Of a stretch of DNA of 64,000 bases, positions 52,873 through 61,018 are shown in pieces. The position numbers and the translations under genes are program-made. The number at the start of each line of letters is the position of its first letter. Position 1 is the first letter of the stretch. The notes under the pieces were generated by a model. The model saw only the letters and a program-made list of their open reading frames with translations, made no database searches and was not told the DNA's origin. The DNA is from Phytohabitans aurantiacus (GTDB taxonomy: Bacteria > Actinomycetota > Actinomycetes > Mycobacteriales > Micromonosporaceae), in assembly GCF_027923225.1 (NCBI RefSeq), contig NZ_BSDI01000012.1:1-64000 (forward strand). Direction: 5' to 3'.

Positions 52873-53507
52873 TCCGGTGCCTCCGGTAGCAGGGTGGGAT
52901 CGGTGCAGAGCCCGCGCAGCCGTTCGAGCACGGCGCGCGCGGCGATGGGGTAGACCACTTCGACGGAGAGCAGGCGGAACTGGATCACCGCGGCGACGCC
53001 GACCGCCTCGACCTCGTAGGCGAGCACCGCCACATCTGTGCCAGCGCGCAGCTCGCCCAGCTCGACGGCCTGCCGGGCCAGCAGCTCCAGGTAGTCCATC
53101 CACTCCGTGTGGCTGCGCGCGATGCCGTCGTACACCGGCCCAGACCTGGCGTTGAACTCGAACTTGGCGTTGGCGAAGAAGCAGCGACCCGGCAGCGCCT
53201 GTGCCGAGTAGAAGTCGAGCCGCGACACGTGCTGGGCCCACAGCCGGCGCACCCCGCGCGGTGCGGCCCGGGCCGGGTCGATGACCTGCTCCCGCCACTG
53301 CTCCCGCGCCCGTTCGATCGTGGCGATCTGCAGGTCCTGCTTTGAGCGCCAGTGCGCGAACAACCCGGACTTGCTGACCCCGAGCGCCTCGGCGAGCTGG
53401 CCGAGGGAGAGCCCGTCGAGGCCCACCTCGGTGGCCAGGGCGACGGCAGTGTCGAGCACCGCCGTGCGGGTGCGCTCACCCCGGGCCACCCGGCCATCCA
53501 CCATCAT
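52869..53507 (-). CDS. TetR-family transcriptional regulator
   Basis: 212 residues: HTH about 14-60 (VLDTAVALATEVGLDGLSLGQLAEALGVSKSGLFAHWRSKQDL, in parts) and a TetR_C-type ligand domain (FFANAKFEFNARSGPVYDGIARSHTEW). ATG 53507 is preceded by TATGCT six bases upstream on the minus strand (leaderless), and the palindrome CGACCGGTCG overlaps the -35 region, indicating autoregulation. Co-transcribed with the thioesterase; ligand is probably an acyl-CoA or related acid (inference). Confidence 0.92.
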   Translation of the reverse strand: MMVDGRVARGERTRTAVLDTAVALATEVGLDGLSLGQLAEALGVSKSGLFAHWRSKQDLQIATIERAREQWREQVIDPARAAPRGVRRLWAQHVSRLDFYSAQALPGRCFFANAKFEFNARSGPVYDGIARSHTEWMDYLELLARQAVELGELRAGTDVAVLAYEVEAVGVAAVIQFRLLSVEVVYPIAARAVLERLRGLCTDPTLLPEAPE

Positions 53508-53532
53508 GCCGCGAGCATACGATAAATAAGAC

Positions 53533-53542
53533 CGACCGGTCG
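53533..53542. promoter_or_regulatory. TetR operator palindrome
   Basis: CGACCGGTCG, perfect 10-bp palindrome within ACCGACCGGTCGT, centred at 53537/53538 over the -35 region of the minus-strand tetR promoter. AnnGACCGnCCGGTC-like sites are common TetR operators. Confidence 0.65.
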
Positions 53543-53547
53543 TAAAT

Positions 53548-54711
53548 TTAGTTGGCCGGCAGCGTGACCTGGACCACCAACCCGCCGCCCTCCCGAGGCA
53601 CGGCCTGGGCGTCGCCGCCGTGCGCCCGCGCGACCGCCCGCACGATCGAAAGGCCGAGCCCGAAGCCGCGGCCGCCGTCGACCCGTTCCCGCCCCAAACG
53701 GCGGAACGGCTGGAAGAGCGTCTCGATCTCGTACCCCGGCACGACCGGCCCCGTGTTCGACACCGTGAGCAACGCCTGGGCGCCCACCACGCCGGTGGTC
53801 ACCGCGAACCACCCATCGGGCACGTTGTGGCGGATGGCGTTCTCCACGAGGTTCTGCGTCAACCGCTCCAGCAGGATCGGGTCGCCCGCGGTCGAAGCGG
53901 CGCGCAGGTCGCGAACCATCTCCACCTCGCCCGGCGCGGCCTGGTCGAGCACGTGCGCGGCGACCTCGGCCAGGTCGACGGGCGTCCGTTCGGTGATCTC
54001 CTGTTCGGCGTCGGCGAGCGTGAGCAGCCCATCGATCAGCCGCTCGTGCCGCTCGTTGACGGTCAGCAGCGACTCGCCGAGGCGCTTGGTCTCGCTCGTC
54101 GCCTCGGGCCGCGTCACCGCCAGCTCCACCAGCGCCCGGTTGAGCGCCAGCGGGGTGCGAAGCTCGTGCGAGGCGTTGGCGACGAAGCGGCGCTGGCCGT
54201 CGAACGAACGGTCCAGCCGCTCCAGCATCACGTCGAACGTGTCGGCCAGTTCCTTCACCTCGTCGCCCGGGCCGGCCAGCGCTATCCGCTCGTGCAGCCC
54301 CCGGCCCGCGCCGTCGGCACCCGCGATCCGCCGCGCGGTCTCGGTGATCCGTTGCAGTGGCTGCAGCGCCCGGCCGGCCACCAGCCAGCTGAACCCGCCG
54401 GCCGCCAGACCGACCGCGAGCAGCGCCACAGCGCCCTGGGTGAGCAGCGAGTCAAGGGTCTCCTGGCGGTACCGCTCCTGCTCCGCCGTGATCTCCTTGC
54501 GGATCGCCTCCCACGCCTCCGGGTTCTGGGGGAGTGACTGGAGCTGAGTCCGGAAGTCGACCATGGTCCCGCTGTCGCGATCCAGGCCGACGCGATCGTC
54601 GAGCCGCTGATTCACCAGGAAGTACGTCACTCCGAGCAGCAGGGCGCCGGCCAGGAAGAAGAGCGCGCCGAACAGCACGGTCAGGCGCAGGCGGATCGTC
54701 CAGCGGTTCAT
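53548..54711 (-). CDS. Two-component sensor histidine kinase
   Basis: 387 residues: two membrane spans (11-33 and 91-113) enclosing a ~57-residue extracellular loop, HAMP (about 112-170), HisKA with H182 in FVANASHELRTPL, and HATPase_c with N-box NLVENAIRHN and GRGFGLGLSIV. It phosphorylates the response regulator encoded upstream; the ATGA overlap couples them. Short loop suggests sensing at or within the membrane, possibly via the divergently encoded transport module. Confidence 0.94.
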   Translation of the reverse strand: MNRWTIRLRLTVLFGALFFLAGALLLGVTYFLVNQRLDDRVGLDRDSGTMVDFRTQLQSLPQNPEAWEAIRKEITAEQERYRQETLDSLLTQGAVALLAVGLAAGGFSWLVAGRALQPLQRITETARRIAGADGAGRGLHERIALAGPGDEVKELADTFDVMLERLDRSFDGQRRFVANASHELRTPLALNRALVELAVTRPEATSETKRLGESLLTVNERHERLIDGLLTLADAEQEITERTPVDLAEVAAHVLDQAAPGEVEMVRDLRAASTAGDPILLERLTQNLVENAIRHNVPDGWFAVTTGVVGAQALLTVSNTGPVVPGYEIETLFQPFRRLGRERVDGGRGFGLGLSIVRAVARAHGGDAQAVPREGGGLVVQVTLPAN

Positions 54712-55364
54712 GGCACTCGGTACCCCACTCCCGGCACGGTCTCCACCACTTGGGGCTCGCCCAGCTTGCGGCGCAGCTTCATCACGGTCACCCGGACCAC
54801 GTTCGTGAACGGGTCGATGTTCTCGTCCCACGCCTTCTCCAGCAGTTGCTCGGCCGATACCACCGAACCGCCGGCCCGCAGCAGCTCGGTCAGCACCGCG
54901 AACTCCTTGTTCGCCAGCGGCACGTACCGCCCGTCGCGAAAGACCTCCCGCCGGGCGGGATCGAGCCGGATACCGGCCCGTTCCAGCACCGGTGGCGCCG
55001 CCGGGCGGGCCCGCCGCATGAGTGCGTGCACCCGGGCCGACAGCTCCGCGAACGCGAACGGCTTCGGCAGGTAGTCGTCGGCGCCGAGGCCGAGGCCGGC
55101 CACGCGATCGCGGACACCCGCGGCGGCGGTCAGCATGAGCACGCGGGCCGGCGAGTCGGACTCCACGATCGCCCGGCACACCTCGTCGCCGTGCACGACG
55201 GGCAGGTCGCGGTCGAGCACCACCACGTCGTACTCGTTGACGCCCAGGCGCTCCAGCGCGGCGTCGCCGTCGTACGCGATGTCGACCGCGAACGCCTCGC
55301 GCCGCAGCCACTCCGCGACCGCGTCAGCCAGGATCTTCTCGTCTTCGACGACCAGGATGCGCAC
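54708..55364 (-). CDS. OmpR/PhoB-family response regulator
   Basis: 218 residues: receiver domain with phospho-acceptor D51 (VVVLDRDLP), acidic pocket E7/D8, K101 (LPKPF), and a winged-helix output domain (FAVLTELLRAGGSVVSAEQLLEKAW... VRVTVMKLRRKLG). First gene of the pair with the kinase. Divergent from the lipoprotein/ABC operon; tandem repeats in the shared promoter suggest it controls that operon. Confidence 0.95.
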   Translation of the reverse strand: MRILVVEDEKILADAVAEWLRREAFAVDIAYDGDAALERLGVNEYDVVVLDRDLPVVHGDEVCRAIVESDSPARVLMLTAAAGVRDRVAGLGLGADDYLPKPFAFAELSARVHALMRRARPAAPPVLERAGIRLDPARREVFRDGRYVPLANKEFAVLTELLRAGGSVVSAEQLLEKAWDENIDPFTNVVRVTVMKLRRKLGEPQVVETVPGVGYRVP

Positions 55365-55408
55365 GTCTCCATCGTTCCGCAGCGACGCGTAACGCGGCCG
55401 TTAACGCC

Positions 55409-55427
55409 CGTGGTTACGCCGTGGTTA
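55409..55427. promoter_or_regulatory. Direct repeats in the divergent two-component/ABC promoter
   Basis: CGTGGTTA occurs at 55409-55416 and 55420-55427, exactly 11 bases apart, one helical turn, as expected for OmpR-type dimers. A related inverted pair GTAACGC/GTTAACG lies just left. Confidence 0.6.
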
Positions 55428-55480
55428 TCGGCGGCTCGGTTGACTCTCGAACGTCAGAATCCAGCGAAGGAGAGCGATCG

Positions 55481-56017
55481 ATGTTCAGAGTCACGGTCGC
55501 CGCCGCGCTGCTCGCGCTCGCGGTCGCCGGGTGCGGCAGCGGAGGCTCCAGCGACGACGAGATCGCCAGCGCGACCGGCGGCGGGGCGAGCCCGACGGCC
55601 AGCGCCAGCCCGGGTGGCACCGATCCCGACCAGTCCCGGAAATTCGCCCAGTGCATGCGCGACAACGGCATACCCGACTTCCCCGACCCGGACGCGAACG
55701 GCCAGATACCGCGCGACAGCTTCGACCGCGAGAGCATGGACACCGGCGCGTGGCAGAAGGCGTTCCAGGCGTGCCGGTCGGTCGCGCCGAACGGCGGCGA
55801 GCGGCCCGAGCTCGACGCGGCACAGCAGGAGCAGCTCCGGGTGTGGGCGCAGTGCATGCGCGACAACGGAGTCGACATACCCGATCCGGACGCCAACGGC
55901 GGCGGCTTCATGTTCGGCGGCGATTCGCAGATCGACCCGAACGACCCGAAGTTCCGGGCGGCCATGGAGGCGTGCCAGGACAAGTTCACGTTCCGCGGTC
56001 CGGGAGGCGGCGCATGA
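55481..56017 (+). CDS. Lipoprotein with duplicated CMRDNG motif
   Basis: 178 residues: lipoprotein signal (MFRVTVAAALLALAVAGC, Cys 18), a Ser/Gly/Thr linker, then two copies of FAQCMRDNGIPDFPDPD / WAQCMRDNGVDIPDPD followed by a paired Cys segment (FQACRS, MEACQD). The Cys pairs probably form disulfides, one per copy. ATG 55481 follows GAAGGAGA. First gene of the operon with adaptor, ATPase and permease; ATGA coupling to the next gene. Function unknown, likely an extracytoplasmic sensor or ligand carrier for the module. Confidence 0.85.
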   Translation: MFRVTVAAALLALAVAGCGSGGSSDDEIASATGGGASPTASASPGGTDPDQSRKFAQCMRDNGIPDFPDPDANGQIPRDSFDRESMDTGAWQKAFQACRSVAPNGGERPELDAAQQEQLRVWAQCMRDNGVDIPDPDANGGGFMFGGDSQIDPNDPKFRAAMEACQDKFTFRGPGGGA

Positions 56018-57096
56018 GCGCGGTTTCTTCTGGGGCGCCGCGCCGGCGCCGCCGGGGCAAGGTCGTCGGATTCGGCGGCGCGGCCCTGGTGGTCGCCGCG
56101 GGCGCCGCGGCCGCTGTCGGCGTCGGCGGAGCGGACGCGCAGGAGCCGGTACGCAGCAGCGCGCCGCCCGCCACCGCGACGGTGACCCGGACGACGCTCA
56201 CGCGGACCGAGACCGTGAACGGGACGCTCGGGTACGGCGACGCGACGGCCGTCAAGGCGCGCGGCTCCGGCGGCACCATCACGTGGCTGCCGGCCGAGGG
56301 ATCGCGGGTCGCGCGAGGCAAGAAACTGTACGAAGTGGACGAAGACCCGGTCGTGCTGCTGTACGGCTCGGCGCCGCTCTACCGGACGCTGTCGTCGGGT
56401 GCGGAGGGCGCTGACGTATCGCTGCTGGAAAAGAACCTCTCCGCCCTCGGATACGACGGGTTCACAGTGGACGACGAGTACACGTCGGCCACCGCCAGCG
56501 CGGTGTCGGAGTGGCAGGAGGACCTCGGCGTACCGGAGACCGGCACCGTGTCGGTCGGGCAGGTCGTCGTGGCGGCCGGCGAGGTGCGGGTGGCCGAGCA
56601 CCAGCTGACGCCCGGCGACGCCGCCAACGGGCCCGTGCTCACGTACACCGGTACCACCCGGGTCGTCACCGTCGACCTGGAGGTCGACAAGCAGGAGCTG
56701 GTCAAGAAGGGCGTCGCGGCGACCGTCGAGCTGCCCGCCGGCACCCGCGTGGCGGGCACGGTGTCGAGCGTCGGCACCGTCGCCACCACGAGCGGCAGCA
56801 ACAACGATCAGGTCACCACCATCGACGTCACCGTCACCGTCAAGGACCAGAAGGCGCTCGGCACGCTCGACGAGGCACCGGTCGACGTGATCCTCCAGTC
56901 GGAGCAGCGCAAGGACGTCCTCGCCGTACCGGTCAACGCACTCGTCGCGCTGGCGGAGGGCGGGTACGGCGTGCAGGTCGTCGAGGGAGACGCCAGCCGG
57001 TACGTGGCGGTGGAGACCGGGATGTTCGCCGGCGGCAAGGTCGAGATCTCCGGTGCCGGCATCGCCGACGGTGCGGTGGTCGGGGTACCAAAATGA
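56014..57096 (+). CDS. Efflux adaptor (HlyD/MacA-like) with embedded peptidoglycan-binding domain
   Basis: 360 residues: N-terminal membrane helix (GFGGAALVVAAGAAAAVGVGG), a lipoyl/barrel-sandwich half (VNGTLGYGDATAVKARGSGG), a PG_binding_1 domain (about 125-180, VSLLEKNLSALGYDGFTVDD... SAVSEWQEDLGV), then beta-barrel segments ending with VEISGAGIADGAVVGVPK. In Gram-positives such adaptors link a MacB-type pump to the cell wall. Overlaps neighbours by four bases at both ends. Confidence 0.88.
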   Translation: MSAVSSGAPRRRRRGKVVGFGGAALVVAAGAAAAVGVGGADAQEPVRSSAPPATATVTRTTLTRTETVNGTLGYGDATAVKARGSGGTITWLPAEGSRVARGKKLYEVDEDPVVLLYGSAPLYRTLSSGAEGADVSLLEKNLSALGYDGFTVDDEYTSATASAVSEWQEDLGVPETGTVSVGQVVVAAGEVRVAEHQLTPGDAANGPVLTYTGTTRVVTVDLEVDKQELVKKGVAATVELPAGTRVAGTVSSVGTVATTSGSNNDQVTTIDVTVTVKDQKALGTLDEAPVDVILQSEQRKDVLAVPVNALVALAEGGYGVQVVEGDASRYVAVETGMFAGGKVEISGAGIADGAVVGVPK

Positions 57097-57755
57097 TCGT
57101 CGCCCTGGAAGGTGTCTCCAAGGTGTACCCGGGCGGTGTTGCCGCGCTGAGCGGCGTCTCGATGCGGATCGCCCGCGGTGAGCTGGTCGGCATCGTCGGC
57201 CCGTCCGGGTCCGGGAAGTCCACGATGCTGCACCTGATCGGCACGCTCGACCGGCCATCGTCCGGGACGGTGCACATCGACGGGTACGACGTCGCCGAGC
57301 TGTCGGACCGGGAGCTGTCGGCGCTGCGGGCCCGCACGATCGGATTCGTCTTCCAGCAGTTCCATCTGGCCGCCGGCGTACCCGCGGTCGACAACGTGGC
57401 CGACGGCCTGCTGTACGCCGGCGTACCCCTCGGCGAGCGGCGCCGGCGGGCCCTCGCGGCCCTGGAACGGGTCGGGCTCGGGCACCGGGTCGACCACGAG
57501 CCGCACGAGCTGTCGGGTGGCGAGCGCCAACGCGTGGCCATCGCGCGTGCGGTCGTCGGCGATCCACCGCTGCTGCTCGCCGACGAACCCACCGGCAACC
57601 TCGACTCGGCCTCCGGCGGCGCCGTACTGGCACTGCTGCGCGAACTGCACGCCGCCGGTACGACGATCGTGGTGATCACCCACGACCGTGACATCGCCGC
57701 GTCGCTGCCGAGGCAGGTCGAGATGCGCGACGGACAGGTGGTGGTGCGACGGTGA
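57093..57755 (+). CDS. ABC transporter ATPase (MacB/LolD type)
   Basis: 220 residues: Walker A GPSGSGKST, Q-loop FQQFHL, signature LSGGERQRV, Walker B LLLADEPTGNLD, switch H in VITHD. MacB-like ATPases power extrusion of peptides or antibiotics, or lipoprotein transport, by mechanotransmission. ATG/TGA overlap with the adaptor gene and GTGA overlap with the permease. Confidence 0.95.
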   Translation: MIVALEGVSKVYPGGVAALSGVSMRIARGELVGIVGPSGSGKSTMLHLIGTLDRPSSGTVHIDGYDVAELSDRELSALRARTIGFVFQQFHLAAGVPAVDNVADGLLYAGVPLGERRRRALAALERVGLGHRVDHEPHELSGGERQRVAIARAVVGDPPLLLADEPTGNLDSASGGAVLALLRELHAAGTTIVVITHDRDIAASLPRQVEMRDGQVVVRR

Positions 57756-58963
57756 TCGACCTATCCCGCCCGCCGCTCTCGCCGGCGCGCCTGACCCCTC
57801 GCGACGTGGTACGCGTCGGCGGTGCGGGGCTGCGCAGCCGGCCCCTGCGGGTGTTCCTGTCCGCACTCGGTATCGCGATCGGCATCGCCGCGATGGTCGC
57901 CGTGGTGGGCATCTCCACCTCGTCCAGAGCCGAGCTTGACCGCACCCTCGAACGGCTCGGCACCAACCTGCTGACCGTCGGCCCCGGCCAGAGCTTCTTC
58001 GGCGAAGACAGCCACCTGCCCACCGAAGCGGTCGGCATGATCGGGCGCATCGGGCCGGTCGAGTCGGTCAGCGCGACCGGAAACCTGGACGCCAAGGTGT
58101 ACCGCAACGAGCACATCCCGACCGGCCAGTCCGGCGGTATCGGGGTACGCGCCGCGCGCACCGACCTGCCCAGCACCGTCGGTGCCACCATCGCCAGCGG
58201 CGCGTGGCTCAACGAGGCAACCGCCGGGTACCCAGCTGTGGTACTCGGTTCGACCGCCGCCGACCGGCTCGGCGTCAGCCTGGCCGGCCCATCCGTGCAA
58301 GTCTGGCTCGGCGGCCACTGGTTCACGGTGGTGGGCGTCCTGCACCCAGTGCCACTGGCCGAGGAGCTCGACACCGCCGCGCTGATCGGCTGGCCGGTCG
58401 CCGAATCTCTCCTGGGTTTCGACGGTTACGCCACCACGGTCTACACCCGAGCCACCGAGACCTCCGTCGAGGCCGTCCAATCGGTACTCGCCGCCACCGC
58501 CAACCCCGAAAATCCCAACGAGGTACAGGTGTCCCGCCCCTCCGACGCGCTGGCCGCCAAGCAGGCGACCGACGAAACTCTGGGCGGGCTGCTGCTCGGC
58601 CTGGGCGCGGTCGCGTTGCTGGTGGGCGGCGTCGGCGTCGCCAACACGATGGTCATCTCGGTACTGGAGCGCCGGCCGGAGATCGGGTTGCGCCGCTCAC
58701 TGGGCGCCACGCGCGGCCAGATCCGCGTGCAATTCTTGGCGGAGTCGCTGCTGTTGTCGGCGCTGGGCGGCTTGGGCGGCGTACTGCTGGGCATAGGCGT
58801 GACGGCTGTGTACGCGTCGACCCAGCAGTGGCCCACGGTCGTCCCGGTGTGGGCCATGGCGGGTGGGGTGGCGGCAACGTTGTTGATCGGCGCGCTGGCC
58901 GGCCTGTACCCCGCTCTCCGCGCCGCCCGCCTATCCCCAACCGAAGCCCTCTCCACCCCATAA
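57752..58963 (+). CDS. ABC transporter permease (FtsX/MacB type)
   Basis: 403 residues: TM1 near 32-55 (VFLSALGIAIGIAAMVAVVGI), a ~230-residue MacB periplasmic core domain, and three C-terminal spans (LLLGLGAVALLVGGVGVANTMVI; GGLGGVLLGIGVTAVYA; WAMAGGVAATLLIGALAGLYPAL). With the ATPase, adaptor and lipoprotein it forms a complete MacAB-like module, probably under the divergent two-component system. Confidence 0.95.
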   Translation: MIDLSRPPLSPARLTPRDVVRVGGAGLRSRPLRVFLSALGIAIGIAAMVAVVGISTSSRAELDRTLERLGTNLLTVGPGQSFFGEDSHLPTEAVGMIGRIGPVESVSATGNLDAKVYRNEHIPTGQSGGIGVRAARTDLPSTVGATIASGAWLNEATAGYPAVVLGSTAADRLGVSLAGPSVQVWLGGHWFTVVGVLHPVPLAEELDTAALIGWPVAESLLGFDGYATTVYTRATETSVEAVQSVLAATANPENPNEVQVSRPSDALAAKQATDETLGGLLLGLGAVALLVGGVGVANTMVISVLERRPEIGLRRSLGATRGQIRVQFLAESLLLSALGGLGGVLLGIGVTAVYASTQQWPTVVPVWAMAGGVAATLLIGALAGLYPALRAARLSPTEALSTP

Positions 58964-58971
58964 CCCCTCTT

Positions 58972-59027
58972 CGTGATCAGGGCGTCCCCCAAGTCGTTAG
59001 AGCAACTTGAGAGACGCCCTGATCACG
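58972..59027. repeat. 15-bp perfect inverted repeat after the MacB operon
   Basis: CGTGATCAGGGCGTC (58972-58986) and GACGCCCTGATCACG (59013-59027) with a 26-base loop holding AAGT/ACTT. It could terminate both convergent genes, but the long arms and loop are larger than needed. Confidence 0.7.
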
Positions 59028-59047
59028 GCGGACCTTGTGCACAGTGC

Positions 59048-59077
59048 TGTGGATAACGCGTACGGGTCTGTGGATAA
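59048..59077. promoter_or_regulatory. Two perfect DnaA boxes
   Basis: TGTGGATAA at 59048-59056 and 59069-59077 are exact TTATCCACA boxes in the same orientation, spaced 21 bases (two helical turns). They lie between the MacB permease and deoD stops, not in a promoter. Confidence 0.75.
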
Positions 59078-59087
59078 CTGTGTGGGG

Positions 59088-59795
59088 TTAGGCGATCACC
59101 GTGTCGAGGGCGATCTCGACCATCTGGCCGAAGGTCTGCTCCCGCTCCTGTGCCGTCGTGCGCTCGCCGGTCTTGATGTGGTCGCTGACCGTCAGCACGG
59201 TCAGTGCCCGCGCCTTGAACCGGGCCGCGATCGTGTACAGCGCCGCCGACTCCATCTCCACCGCCAGAACGCCGTAGTCCGCCAGCGTGTCGTAGAGATC
59301 GGGCCGGTCCGTGTAGAACGCGTCCGCCGCCAGGATCGGACCGACGTGCATCGGGATACCTCGTGCCTCGGCTACGTCGACCGACTTCCGCAGCAGCCCG
59401 AAGTCCGCCACCGGCGCGTAGTCGATCAGCCCGTCGAACCGCATCCGGTTCATGTTCGAATCGGTCGACGACCCGATAGCGGCGATCACGTCTCGCAGCT
59501 TGATCGACTCGCTGAGCGCCCCGCACGACCCGACCCGGATCAGCGTGTTCACCCCGTAGTCGTTGATCAGCTCGTGGCTGTAGATCGACGCTGACGGCAT
59601 GCCCATGCCGGTGCCCTGCACCGAGACCCGCACCCCACGGTAGGTCCCGGTGAAGCCGAACATGTTGCGCACCGTCGAGTAGCACTTGGCGTCCTCGAGG
59701 TAGGTCTCCGCGATCCACTTCGCCCGAAGCGGGTCACCCGGCAGCAGGACCCGGTCGGCGATCTCGCCCGGCTGGGCGCCGATGTGCGTGCTCAT
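59088..59795 (-). CDS. deoD: Purine nucleoside phosphorylase, DeoD type
   Basis: 235 residues of the hexameric family: HIGAQPGEIADRVLLPGDPLRAKWIAE start with the phosphate-binding GDPxR, VGSCGALSESIKLRDVI, and the purine-site segment VLAVEMESAALYTIA (M-E-S), plus SDHIKTGE. It phosphorolyses purine nucleosides for salvage. ATG 59795 is preferred (CAGGA site) over a start at 59819. Confidence 0.95.
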   Translation of the reverse strand: MSTHIGAQPGEIADRVLLPGDPLRAKWIAETYLEDAKCYSTVRNMFGFTGTYRGVRVSVQGTGMGMPSASIYSHELINDYGVNTLIRVGSCGALSESIKLRDVIAAIGSSTDSNMNRMRFDGLIDYAPVADFGLLRKSVDVAEARGIPMHVGPILAADAFYTDRPDLYDTLADYGVLAVEMESAALYTIAARFKARALTVLTVSDHIKTGERTTAQEREQTFGQMVEIALDTVIA

Positions 59796-59862
59796 GAGCT
59801 CGATCCTGCCAGGCGGCATACCGCCACGACCGCGCCCCCGGCCGTCGGGTACCCTACTCGGC

Positions 59863-59949
59863 GGTGGTGTGTCCGAGTGGCCTAAGGAGCACGCCTCGAA
59901 AGCGTGTGAGGGTTTACGCCCTCCGCGGGTTCAAATCCCGCCGCCACCG
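59863..59949 (+). tRNA. tRNA-Ser (anticodon CGA)
   Basis: Acceptor GGTGGTG/CGCCACC (one G:T pair), discriminator G, anticodon arm CACGC-CTCGAAA-GCGTG giving CGA, long variable arm, T arm GCGGG-TTCAAAT-CCCGC. No CCA encoded. Confidence 0.96.
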
Positions 59950-60008
59950 CTCCTAACCTCGGCTGAGCGCCTGGCTGGTCCCAGAGACCACCCGGGCGCT
60001 TGACCGTC

Positions 60009-60875
60009 TTACTGCTTGTGCGCCTGTCGGTGATAGGTCAGGTGCGTCCAGTCGATGGCGTGTCCAAGATCCATGCGTAGCTTGCCGATCTCTTGTCCTG
60101 AGATCGTGTCGCGGACTATGCCGTCCTCGTCCACCACGATCGCGCCAGTGTCGAACAGCACGTGGTGATTCGGACATAGGCAGAGGATGTTGCTCAGACG
60201 GTCCGGTCCGTCGTGGGGACGACCGAGTGCGCGAATGTGAGCGGCTTCGGCGTACGGTCCGGTGGGCGTCTCCAGCCGTAGACCACACACCTGGCAGCGG
60301 TAGTCGTTGAGCCTCTTGGCGGCGTTAGCTACTGGTGTGCTTCGGATAAGCCGCTGGATCACGGCCCTTTCTCGGCCGGCCGGGCCGGCGGCCTCGACGT
60401 CCGGTGGTGGCCGGTCGGTACTCTCCAGCTCAACCAGGCGGAACCGCCAGATGCGAAAGCCGTGAACGCCGACCTGCGACCAATGATCTGCTACGCGGTA
60501 CAGCCCGTCGTACCGGAAGCCCTCGGCGGGACTGTGGGCGCGATCGCCTTGGGCGCCCCGGATCACGCGGACTGGATAACCCTCAAGCTGACTGCGGACG
60601 AGGCCCAGGTTGCCGAACTTCAGTTGCTGGTGCGCGACCTGGCGTTTGGTGTTGGGGTCGTTGCCACCCTGCCCGGTGTAGAGGATCTCGTCGCCGAAGT
60701 CCTCGTCGTCGATGTAACCGCCAGAGACGACGATGGACTCTGCTCCGTCCTGGCCGCCGCAGATGCCGCCTTGTAACGGCCGATGGACCTGGGACTTGGC
60801 GAGCTCCGTCCGGTTTTGGAAGGTCGAGCCGACCGGATAGCCGGGGATTTCGCCGTAGGTCCGAGGCGTGGGCAT
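60009..60875 (-). CDS. SRA (YDG)-HNH endonuclease, likely type IV restriction enzyme
   Basis: 288 residues. N-terminal SRA/YDG domain (7-155: YGEIPGYPVGSTFQNRTELA, HRPLQGGICG, SIVVSGGYIDDEDFGDEILYTG, FRYDGLYRVADHW). C-terminal HNH nuclease: CQVC (C194, C197), AEAAHI (H213) and NILCLCPNHHVLFD (C234, H237, H238). SRA domains flip out modified cytosines, so this should cleave modified foreign DNA. ATG 60875 is preceded by TAGGGT six bases upstream, a leaderless start. It stands alone between two tRNA-Ser genes, with no methyltransferase partner, as expected for a type IV enzyme. Confidence 0.93.
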   Translation of the reverse strand: MPTPRTYGEIPGYPVGSTFQNRTELAKSQVHRPLQGGICGGQDGAESIVVSGGYIDDEDFGDEILYTGQGGNDPNTKRQVAHQQLKFGNLGLVRSQLEGYPVRVIRGAQGDRAHSPAEGFRYDGLYRVADHWSQVGVHGFRIWRFRLVELESTDRPPPDVEAAGPAGRERAVIQRLIRSTPVANAAKRLNDYRCQVCGLRLETPTGPYAEAAHIRALGRPHDGPDRLSNILCLCPNHHVLFDTGAIVVDEDGIVRDTISGQEIGKLRMDLGHAIDWTHLTYHRQAHKQ

Positions 60876-60924
60876 GGCAGGACCCTAGTGCGTCGCTCGC
60901 TCGGTTGGGTGACTTGGCCCAAGA

Positions 60925-60945
60925 GCTATCCACAGGTTGTGGATA
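60925..60945. promoter_or_regulatory. Inverted pair of DnaA-box-like sequences
   Basis: CTATCCACA-GGT-TGTGGATAG, perfect 9-bp arms, each differing from the TTATCCACA box only at the first base. It lies 50 bases upstream of the SRA-HNH start and after tRNA-Ser(GGA) on the minus strand. Confidence 0.6.
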
Positions 60946-60974
60946 GAACATGTGTACGAGAGGATGTGACGAGG

Positions 60975-61007
60975 AACGGCCCGGCTCCACGGGGGAGCCG
61001 GGCCGTT
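60975..61007 (-). terminator. Terminator downstream of tRNA-Ser(GGA)
   Basis: Perfect 14-bp arms AACGGCCCGGCTCC / GGAGCCGGGCCGTT, loop ACGGG, 12 bases past the tRNA 3' end on the minus strand. Confidence 0.85.
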
Positions 61008-61018
61008 GCCTGGTCGAG

